From: Dactylorhiza incarnata
Lineage: Eukaryota > Streptophyta > Magnoliopsida > Asparagales > Orchidaceae
Assembly (NCBI GenBank): GCA_033032865.1
Contig: JAWHQI010000257.1
Span: 2,341,001-2,405,000 of the forward strand
Direction of reading: 5' to 3'
Length of the DNA: 64,000 nucleotides
The translations under genes and the position numbers were made by a program. Positions 34,149 through 45,435 of this stretch are shown here, piece after piece; within the stretch, counting starts at the first letter, position 1; each line of letters opens with the position of its first letter. Under the pieces are notes generated by a model, which did not search any database, was not told the origin of the DNA, and saw only the letters and a list, made by a program, of their open reading frames with translations.

Positions 34149-37100
34149 ACTCCTCTCCCTTTTTTGTCCAATGCCGAATAGACAACCTATTTATTATAAA
34201 AAATAGAGAAATTTTTAGATAAAAATTTAAATTTCATTCTAAAATGAAGCCCATACTATTACTAGTTTTTTATTTCAAATCTTTTTTTGAAAGAAGTTGT
34301 AAATAAAGAACAAATAAAGAAACAACTTTGTTGACACATTTTTATTTTTGGTCTAGCCTGAAGAGTCGTCCTAAAATAGATCAGTTTTGATATCTTTGAA
34401 TACGAACAGAAAAGAAAGGACAGACTCATTCTATTCAAAGATATGGGAATGCCCATCAAAGAAAAGAATTGAGCGTGAGAGCCAAATGAATCTTTCGATT
34501 CATGTATGGTTTGGGAAGAGATATTCTAACAACAACACTCAAGCCTTTATCCCACCATAGTGGGGTCGGCTGGGAAGAGAGATTCTAAATGTGAAATAAA
34601 TGGAAAGATAATCTACTTTCATTAAATGACATATTAGATAAAGCGAAAACAAAAGACCTTGAGTACTTCAGAAGAATTATGTAGTGGAATCATCAAGCAG
34701 TTCGAAAGAGCCTGGGCTCGATGAAAGTGGAAATGTAAGCAGATGAGTATCGAACCAATGGATATTCTGAGATATAATGAGAAAAAGTAAAATTGATTAA
34801 TACTACTTTAGATAGTTTGAAAGGATTAGAAAATTTAGAAAATGAAACTATTTTCTTTGAACAACAAAGGGCAATAATCAGGTCCGACGACAAGTTTTTC
34901 AGTAAGCCTTAAAAAGAGCTCTAGGAACTTTGAATAGTTGTCTGAATAGCTAATTGCAGTTTCATACTATCAATGATAATATTGGTATCCTCGGGCCTGT
35001 GAAATAAATAATTGATTAGCCTTTTGATTCTTTACTCAAGTTTACAGTTTAGAGTTTAGCTATTATTTTTCCTTTTCCTTCCGGAAGATAAAAAAAAGAG
35101 ATATTAATGGGGACCCTTCATGCTGACGAAATTAGTAATATTATCCATGAACGTACTGAAAAATATAATAGAGAAATAAAGATTGTGAATATTGGTATCA
35201 TACTTCAAGTGGGCGATGACATTGTTGGTATTCATTTGAAGAGGGTACAACAGGTATTGCTTTGAATTTGGAATTAAATAATGTTGGCATTGTATTAGTG
35301 GGTGATGATTTGGTGATAAAAGAGGGAAGTTCTATAAAAGCAACAAGAAGAATTGCTCAGATTCCTATGCGCGAGGATTTTTTGGGTTGTGTTATAAATG
35401 CTCTGGCTGAACCTATTGACGGTAGAGGTGAAATTAGTCACATGGGTGGAGTCCGTGGTTGCTGCTTTCGGTGCACACCCAAAGCTTCCACGGACGGGCA
35501 GAGCCCATTCACAACCAAGAGCAGTTGTGCACGACGTAGCCCCGTGCACGATTGCTAGTGTGTGTGTATATATTTATACAAGTAATAGTGGCCGCAATAG
35601 TACCCCTACCGGTGGTACCTTCGCTGGCTGCGCACGGGCTCCGTCCGTCCACAAGTTCAATTAAATTTGGTAGGTACCGCTGTGATGATCCGCCATTGTA
35701 CCACCAAGTTTTTCCTTTTATAATATAGAACACACACACACACATATATATTTATTTATTTATGCCAGCCATTTGCATTATAAAAAATGACATGACTAGA
35801 TGGATCCCGGGGATTAAAATGAAGGGCTCAAATTCATTTGATGGTCCTATTTCAGGATCATGGCCACCCATTTTTTTTTAATATAGTATATATAGATATA
35901 GATAATGCAACCATTTTCATCAATCTTTAAGAGCATTTGCAGGAAATTAAAAGGCGTGGTCTCAAAGTTTCTGTTGTTGGCATTCCCAAGACAATAGATA
36001 ATGACATAGCAGTACTTTTCTCTCCCCACTTCTAGTTCATTCTTTCATAACTTCATTGAATAATTATTTATTTTTATAGGTATTTCTTTTTATTTAGGTA
36101 ATTGATAAATCATTTGGTTTTGATACTGCTGTGGAAGAAGCCCAACGTGCTATTAATGCAGCACATGTTGAATCTGAGAGTATTGAATATGGCGTAGGTG
36201 TTGTGAAATTAATGGGTCGTTACAGTGGTTAGTTATCATTTCCGATTGTTGCATGCTTTTATAGTTTTGTACCATGATATATCTGCTTTTTAAATTCATT
36301 CTGTGAATTTTCAACAAGACATACACAAATTTTCTCCGAGAGTTTAATGGATCATTTCTCTATATTACATCAGTGAGATATATTTATCATTTCCAATGAA
36401 ACTTAAACTTCCTGTATTCTTTTTTTCTTCTGGTTATGCTATCATTCTCGGCTTTGATCGCTTATATGATAGTTATTAATCCGCTACAATATGACTCCAT
36501 TTTTTCTTCTGAATTTTAGGCTATTCTTAACTTGGTCTTAGCCTAGAGAAGCATACTTCAGAAATCGCTCTTGGCTCAAAATATGTATTGTTAGAATCTA
36601 TGCATTGAAATTCAAATCTGTACAAAGGCACATGAGTTTCTTAAATTAGGACTAAATTCTCTACAAGCACCCTCAAGTGTTCAGTCTGTCCTCCAACAGG
36701 TGAAGTTCTTTTTAATTGGATGACTCGGTGTTGGTAGCTTGCCGTAATCTGCTTAGATACTTTGTAAGAATCTATGCGTCGAATTTAAAATCAATTGGTT
36801 GTAGGTGGACAGACTCATGATCTATATTAAGTGGATAAAACTACATGAGTTTCTTGATGTCGGACTATATTTTCGATATTTATTGATATAATAATTGCAA
36901 AATCACTTTAAAACACAATTACGATTGTATTGCTTAACTACAAGTCTTATTTTGTGACATATTGATGGGGATCATTCCTCACTTATGGGTCGTTACTCAT
37001 CACACAGTAGGACCCACTTATGTCTATTCACGTAGGAGATATTGATCGGATCGACGATCTGAATTCACGGATGATACAAAATGCTCTTTACCTATCTTTA

Positions 37101-37498
37101 TGTATTTTATTTTATTGGTTTACCTATTATTTACTTTGATAGGACTCCATATTATGACGGTCAATCATAGCCGTCTAGATGTAATTGCACTAAATTAGTT
37201 TTGTTATAAATAAGAGGGAGAAGGCACCCGTCAAATGTCACTGCAGATTTGGGAGATTTTCATCCCGAAATCCGGTGACGCTCGTGGCGCCGATTCCTTA
37301 AACCCAAGGTGACGACTCCTTGGTTTTTTCTTACCTTATTCTCTCCTTCCTAAGCTTGTCTCCGCCCCTTCCTCCCTCCAACTGCTGGCCTCCACAACTC
37401 CATTCACGACCACCAACAACTCCATCCCACCGCAGCCCCTCTCAACCCTAGCCCACCGTTAGCCATCCTCCTCTTTGCCCAGCTATTGCCTGCTCTAA

Positions 37499-37543
<45 letters not shown>

Positions 37544-40500
37544 ACACACAACCAAGCCCGGCGCTGCCCCACTCCATCATCCAGCCACTGCCAACTCCCC
37601 CCAACCCCCACTCCCCTTCGGCCACTACCCTACACAACAGCCAACCAGTCACCGCTGACTCCTCTACACCCCTCTAAACTCCCTCCAGTCACCCCACAAC
37701 CCACTGACTTGCACCTTACAGCCCCCATCTCCTTCTCCTCATTGATTCAACACTCCATCAACTCCAACAGCCCGGGACCATCAGATCCAGTTCGAGACAA
37801 CCACCATTACCCTTTTGGATCGCCACCGACGCTCATACAGCCACCAAATCTCATCATCCTCATCATCAACTACCTTCCCTTCGTGAGTACTTGTTATTTT
37901 CTATTTTGGTTTCTCTTTATTTTACGGATTGATATCCTTGATTTGGAATGCTAGCTTGTTAGTGTGCTTGTTTCGTGGTTGTGTACATTTTGCAGGGTTT
38001 ATTCACTTTAACATTTGAAATTAAAGCGCTCGCGTGAAAGAAAGCCATACCCGCTTGATTTTCAAATTAATTTGATCTTTGTCTTGTGATAATCTGAGTG
38101 ATTTAAAGTCTTGATTACTATTTATAATCAAATATTAGATCGTCTATTTCATTGAATACATCATCCTAGGTTAGTAAGGGTTTGATTTCCCCGGCACCAC
38201 ACTTAAAGTTAAATATTTATAGTTCACCTACACAGCCTACCTTACGTGAGATTTGGTATCAGAGCCCAAAACTGGGCCAATTTTATGCTACGCATTGGTA
38301 GGTTTTTTATGCCATCTATGTCTGATCCCAACGTCATGAACGAACGAGCGATTAGCTCGAATTCAGGCGTTCACAGAGTTCCAACGGCTTATGATGGATC
38401 GATTTAATGCGTTTGGGAACCAGATTGTGGAGCTTTGCATGAAACTGAGATGAATGTTAGGCCCGAGAGTCTAAAAAACCCGAGAATGCCCCGACACCCC
38501 ACAACGATCTCCTGATGGGGACCCCAACATTTCCTCTCACCCTGAATAATATCCTAGAAGTGTTCTCCCTCCCCTTCTTGAGCGGCGTAATCGAGATGCT
38601 CCTCATCGGGAATCCACACCTCTTATGAGGCGAACCCTGAACACACACTCGAGCATTGCTGGTGTCCCACTTATGTTAGACATCCCCCCACCATGAAAGG
38701 GCCCGCTCGCCACTGCAGGGTCAGAGATACCGTGGCCCCCCCTGCTCGCTGCGATTATGATCAAGATTACTATTATGAGCCGGGTCGTAGAGTGTGTCCC
38801 CCGCTTGCTTGTCATAGGAGGACTACTACGCTGAGTATCAGGAGCCCCGCAGAGACGGTCTACCCCTTGAGGATGGCATTACCCGACGCATCCGCATGAA
38901 TGCTCCCTCCTTCGATGGTCTCCTAGATCTGAAGACCTTTAGGATCTGTTTGGGGCAGCTGATGCTAATGAGAAAGTTGCTGTGAGAAACTAGTGATGAG
39001 AATAGGGATGCCAAGAAAGCATTGGTGAGAAAGCTGCAGACTGTTTGGAGGACTGCGTTTTAGTGCTGTTTGAAATGGTGTTTTATGTTTTACTGTTTGG
39101 TGGAATAGTTGTTTCAAAGTTGTTTACATTTATGTAATAAAAACATGACACTGCTCATCAAACATAAAAAGGTAATAAAATCATGTAATACAACGAAAAT
39201 GTTTTACATAGTTTAGAAAATAAATTAAAACAGTAATGTTCACAATCTCCAATATTTTCTAGGGTCTTTGAGGAGCTCAGATAAAATGTCTTCTACATTC
39301 TTTTTACCTATGAGATAAATGAAATAAAAATTAATCATGTCATTTAATAGTAAGAAGATTATATAAATACGAAGACTAAGGTAGTACCTGCGAGCATTGT
39401 CCAATTCCTCAGCAATATTATCTCGTACCGTAGACATCTCATCAACACTTATATCGTCAAACATATCAGTATCAACATCAACTTTTGTTGTATTATGTTC
39501 TTCAGCTTGTCTCATTATGTGCACGTATGCCTCTGGGTGTATGAATGTTTCATCAACATTGCAAGCGCTGATCTCTAGGTCAACACGAGATGGATGCCTG
39601 CAAATAAAGTTATGCAAAGCCATAGTCGCCACTACAATTGAACACCGCTTTCGAAAAGTGTATTGTGACATATTTTGAAGAATGCACCACTTTTTCTTCC
39701 AAACACAAAATGTTCGTTCAGTTACACTTCGAAGAGATGGATGCGCTTTATTGAAATGTTCATGATGGCCTTGAGCTGGACAATTACCGCATGCATAATC
39801 TGCCAAATGATATCTTGTTTCTGGATATGACTTTAAATACCCTATCTTCAACGAATATCCAACATCTATTAAGTAATATTTACCTTCATGCTTTAAGTAT
39901 TTTGTTATGAAGGAAGAAGGGGGGAGAGAGCGAAATAGAGGGAAAAACTAGAGAAATTACGACTAGGGTTAGGAGAAAGAGTGAGAAGAGAGGAATACCT
40001 GAATAATATGCATGATAGCCATCCAAAGAGGGGTCCCGGGTATATATAGACCCCGGGACCAAGGGGCTGGCGCCCCCCCTAAGGGCTGAACCAGTGTGGT
40101 TCATCCCCAAATTTTCTAATTAATGTTGGCGGGCTGAACCGGATGGTTCAACCTAGTCTTTCTCCGCGATATCCTTTGGCCTTCGCGCATAGTGGTGCCC
40201 GCTGAAGCGTATCGCATCGGGAGGCGTAACATTCCCCTCCCCATCAAGAACCAGCTTGTCCTCAAGATGGAAGTCTGGAAATAGCTCACGGAACTCAAGG
40301 AGGTCAACTCAGGTGTTGTGTGCGGCCGATAAATTCTTCCACATGACCAAAATCTCGGGACGGTATTCGGTGTCGCGCTTCTTCCATTTGGACAGTAAGA
40401 TCTCCTCGGGTATGGGACCCAATTCCCCGGATGTCGTGGCTTCTGGCAGGAGAGGGCTAACCTGAATAGCGTCACCCAGTTTCTTTTTCAGCAGAGATAC

Positions 40501-43500
40501 GTGAAAGGTAGGATGGATGCGCGAGCCCTCCGAAAGTGCGAGGGTGTATGCGACTGGACCCACCCGGTGGGTGATGCGGAACGGCCCGTAGTATCGTGGT
40601 GCCAACTTCAGATTCGCCCGGCGGGAGATGGAGAGCTGTCTGTAAGGCTGAAGGCGAAGGAAAACCTCGTCGCCAACCGAGAACTCCCGCTCGGTGCGAT
40701 GTTTATCTGCCTGAACTTTCATCCTGTTCTGAGCTGCCCAGAGATTGTCACGAAGGAGTGTCAAGGTCCTATCCCTGTCCCGTAGTGTACGATCAACCGC
40801 CGGGAGGGCCGTGCTGCCCGCTTCGTAGGTGCCAAGAGAAGGTCGTGGGCGTCCGTATACCGCCTCAAAGGGGGTGAGCTTGCTGGCACTATGATACGAC
40901 GTATTATAACAGTATTCTGCCCAGTGTAGCCAGCGAGTCCATGATCGTGGCTCATCCATAACAAAGCATCGGAGGTACGTTTCCACCGCCCCGGTTGAGC
41001 ACCTCCGTCTGTCCATTTGTCTGGGGATGATTGGTCGTACTCATGCGTAGACGTGTGCCCTGTAATCGAAAGAGCTCTCTCCAAAAATTGCTGACGAACA
41101 CCGGGTCACGATCAGAGATGATCGACCGAGGGATGCCATGCATCCGTACATCTTTAGCAAAAAGGTCGGCCACCAATTCACCCATGTAAGGGTGGCTTAA
41201 GGCGATGAAATGCCCATACTTTGACAGCTTATCCACTACGACCAAAATCACCGATTTCCCCTGTGATTTGGGTAAACCGTCGATAAAATCCATGAAGATC
41301 GTCTCCCAGATGTGTTGCGGAATCTCCAAAGGTGTAGTCGTCTCATATTTCTGCCGCTGACAGACTTCGCACTGCTGTACGAACTGCTGCACGTCACGAC
41401 GTAATCCTTTCCAAAATACATTAGCTCGCAGTCTCTGAATAGTCCGGAGCACCCCCGCGTGGCCCCCTGTCGGCGAGGAATGGAATTTGTGGAACATGAC
41501 TGTCTTCCACACTGAGGAGGTCGGAATAACAACCCTGACCTGGTAGTAAAGGTGTCCGCCTTGGAGCTGGTAGCCTGATAGGGTCGTCTAACCCTGTAGT
41601 AGCGCCTCCCGGATGGGTCGGAGCTCGGGGTCCCGTTGGACCTCCTGTATGTCATCGAGTGAGTCTATCAGGGGCCCCGAGATGTGAGCTATGGTGCTCT
41701 CTGGAAGGCGGGACAAGGCATCTGCAACTACATTTTCCTTCCCTTGCTTGTACACAATCTCATAATCGTACCCCAGAAGTTTGGTCAACCATTTTTGCTG
41801 GAGGGGAGAAGCCAACCGCTGCTCCAAAAAGTGCTTCAAGCTCTGATGATCTATCCGGATCTTGAAGTGGTGTCCCAGCAGGTATGGTCGCCACAAGGCC
41901 ACGACATGCAGGATGACCAACATCTCCTTCTCGTACGTGGATAAGCCCAGAGTCCGCGGGGCTAAGGCTTTGCTAAAGTAGGCCAGGGGTCTCCCCTCTT
42001 GTAACAGGATCGCGCCAATGCCGACCCCGAACACATCAGTCTCTAATAAGAACTCTTTGCTGAAATATGGGAGTAGTGGTCATAGCCCGCTTAAGAGCCT
42101 GAAATGCCTCATCTGCCTCCTCGTGCCAAACAAAGGCCTCCTTTTGGAGCAACTGTGTGAGCGGGCCGCGCGAGCTTGCCATAATCCTTCACAAATCTGC
42201 AGTAATAGCCCGTGAGGCCCAGAAAACCCCGTAAAGCCCGGACCGTTGTGGGTCGAGGCCAAGAGACCATACTCTCTATCTTGTTGGGGTCTGCCCGTAC
42301 TCCCTGGGCCGAGACCAAATGACATAAATACTCCACCTCCGCTTGTCCGAAAGAACACTTGGACATTTTGGCGTAGAGCCGATGCTGGCGTAGTATGGTG
42401 AAAACCTGTGTCACGTGCTCGAGATGCTCCTCCCAACTGCGGCTGTAGACTAATATGTCGTCAAAGAAGATCAGCACCGAACGTCGTAGGAGCGATCTGA
42501 AGATCTCGTTCATCACGACTTGGAACATGGACGGAGCGTTAGACAACCCGAAGGGCATCACCAGGAACTCATAGTGCCCATCATGTGTCCGGAACGCCGT
42601 CTTGTGTATGTCCTTCTCCTTCATTCTGATCTGATGATAGCTGGATTGCAGGTTCAGCTTGGTGAAGAGGCACGCCCCGTGCAACTCATCCAGTTGCTCC
42701 TCGATCATGGGAATAAGAAACTTATCTTTGATGGTAGAACTGTTCATGCTGCAACAGTCCACGCAGAACCTCCACGATCCGTCCTTCTTCTTCACCAGGA
42801 TGATGGGCGAAGAGAAAGAACTTGTGCTCGGCCGGATGATCCCGGTCGCTAGCATTTCTCGGACACTGCGTTCGATCTCCGCTTTCTGTATATACGGGTA
42901 GCGGTATGGTCTGACGTTGGTAGGATCTGCTCCTTCTTTCAACTGGATCCCGTGATCTCTAAACCTCGGTGGGGGAAGGCCCTGAGGCTCCTGGAACACG
43001 TCCTCGAATTGAGACAGTATATGCTGCATCTGGTCTGGTACCTCGGACGTGTGTTGCGCTGACTGAGCACGCCCCATGACCATGGCCAACGTGCCTCCCT
43101 GTTCCTCCAATCGGGCCAGACTCCTGAGCGAGATCTCCTTTAGGGGAGATGTCCGAAGGCCGTGTAAGCAATAGTCTCTGCCCTGTTGGGTGAACTCCAT
43201 GGTCATGCGCTCCCAATCGGTGGTGACTCGCTTCAACTGACGCAGCCACTGGACCCCCAGTACCATGTCGGACCCTCTGATGGGAAACATATATATATCC
43301 GTGCGGCAGGGGTAGCCCTGTATCCGCATCTCGACGCCCTTCATGACCCCTTCACATTTCAGCTTGCTCCCATCGGCCACCATCACTTGGAAAGCCGCTC
43401 CTTGATCCACTGTATGCCCCACTCGAGCAACCATCGTCGGGTTGATGAAGTTGTGGGTACTGCTGCTGTCAATCAAGATGGTAACTTTCTCCGACCGCAC

Positions 43501-45398
43501 CTTCCCCGCAATGCGTAGAGTGAGAGGAGCCGTGCATCCTTCCATCGCCTGGAGGGATACTCCAAACTCTGTCAAGTCCAGCTTTTCTTCCAAGGTCTCC
43601 GCTAGTGTGTCCTCTTCCTCTCCCTCCTCCCGCAGCATGAATACCTGAACCTTCTGACATTTGTGGCCCGGTCCATATTTCTCGTCGCAATTGAAACATA
43701 ACCCTTTTTCCTTCCTAGCCTGCAGCTCAGGCCAGGTCAACCGCGTCACTGTCGGCCGCCCCGTCATAGGAGGGTCTCGCCTGACGATCGGTGACGCCGT
43801 GGCAATCCGTGTAGTAGCCCGGTTTCTCTGTCTGTTGAACCGCTCCTCCTGAATCCGAGCCAAGCTAATGGCGTGACTCAGGCTGCGGGGCATATAAGCA
43901 TGCACCTCGTCTCGTAAGAATTCCTTCAGACTGGATACAAAACAGCTAAGGAGTGTCTTTTCTTCCCAGTTAACCCGATTGGCTAGCCGTTCAAACTCGG
44001 TGCGGTACTCTGTCATTGTGCCCTTCTGTCGAAGCTTTTGCAGCGTTGCCTCGACGTCTTCATATTCCAGCGGTCCGAATCGAGCAGAGAACGATTCCAC
44101 GAACTCCGTCCAGAGGGTGTATGCTTGGTCGCGCTGAAACCATTTGGTCCACTGGTAGGCGTCGTCGTCGTCTTCCAGATGGAAGGCCGCCAATTGAACC
44201 CACTGATCCTCTGGAAGCTCCTGGTAATTGAAGAACAATTTTGCTTTTTGTACCCACTCCAAAGCGTCCCCGCCTCCTTTGAACCTAGGAAAGTTCATGC
44301 GGGTTCTTTTTGGCTGCATGTACGCCCTTTGGTTCAACTGGCCGTGTCCTGCGAGCTCCTGTCCTGGCGCAGCTGGCCGTCGGTGCTCCATCGGGGCAAT
44401 GGGAGGCCCCTGAGGTCCGGGGTGGTAAATGCCTCCGCGACCGTCACCCATGTGTTGCCCCCCTCCTTGATGGATGGTTGTTGGAGGGCGTTCGAATCCT
44501 TGATTTCCGTTTCCGATCCCCGCAGGTGGACCGTACCCCCTTGGAAGTGGTAGAATTCCGCCGACTCCTCCGATTGGAGCGCCCGGTGCTCTGTGGGGCT
44601 GCATATATCCCATTGGCGTTTCAGGCGGCCGCGGATGAGGCGTATAGCCCGTGCCAGCCCCAATCCAGGCCGTAGGGGGTGGATCCAGGGCAGACGGCCC
44701 AGGTCTGGCATCCGCACCCCGCCATTGGCTCGGGCGGGGTTCTCTCGCGCTGCCCCACCCGCAGGAGGTTGCGCCAGCCATGGTCGGCGGCGTCGGTGCC
44801 CCCCAAGCCCCCTCTGGGTGTTGTCCGACGTTCGGCGGGGCGTCGACCCTAGTCCAGGCGCCGGACGGGAGTTCCGTCCCGTAAGCGGCCGATCCCGTCG
44901 GGGGTCGGCCCGTTTCCGCGTGGAAGGTCATTTGCCGAGGATCTTCCCCCGTTTCGTGAGATGTCGGCGGCTGGGTTGAAGCCTCGACCTCCAAACCGTC
45001 GCTCGTCGTCGCTTTCCCCTTCAGATTTTGAGTGAGGAGGGCTTTGATCTCCTCCATTCGAGCGTCAAAACGCTCTTCCAGATTTTTTGTGGATGATTTC
45101 ACTTGCTCTTCGATCGCCGCCACCGTATCCGCCAGTCCCACGTAGTTCTCTTCGATGGTTGCCAAGCGGGCGCTCTCGGCTTCGGAGCGCGTTACCATGG
45201 TCGCAGGAAGGAGGCCCTGATACCAAATGTTATGAAGGAGGAAGGGGGGAGAGCGAAATAGAGGGAGAAAACTAGAGAAATTACGGCTAGGGTTAGGAGA
45301 AAGAGGGAGAAGAGAGGAATACCTGAATAATATGCATGATAGCCATCCAAAGAGGGGTCCCGGGTATATATAGACCCCGGGACCAAGGGGGCCGGCCG

Positions 45399-45435
<37 letters not shown>

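Larger units (their letters stand above)
34151..35435 (+). other. Chloroplast DNA insertion (atpF intron-atpF exon 2-atpA 5' part)
   Basis: The order and strand match the chloroplast atp operon: late atpF group II intron, atpF exon 2, spacer, start of atpA. About one base in five has changed by eye, and stops and deletions are common, so the insertion is old. The intron part carries the domain-V-like hairpin GAGCGTGAGAGCCAAATGAA (34473 on). It could have come directly from the plastid or through mitochondrial DNA. The left border is near the poly-C tract and is not precise; the right border is sharp at GAAATT 35435. It lies wholly in PFK intron 7, sense to PFK. Confidence 0.88.

Noticed and set aside
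35107..35435. A working atpA or atpF gene
   Set aside because: Stops, deletions and truncation are evident, and the segment lies in a nuclear intron.
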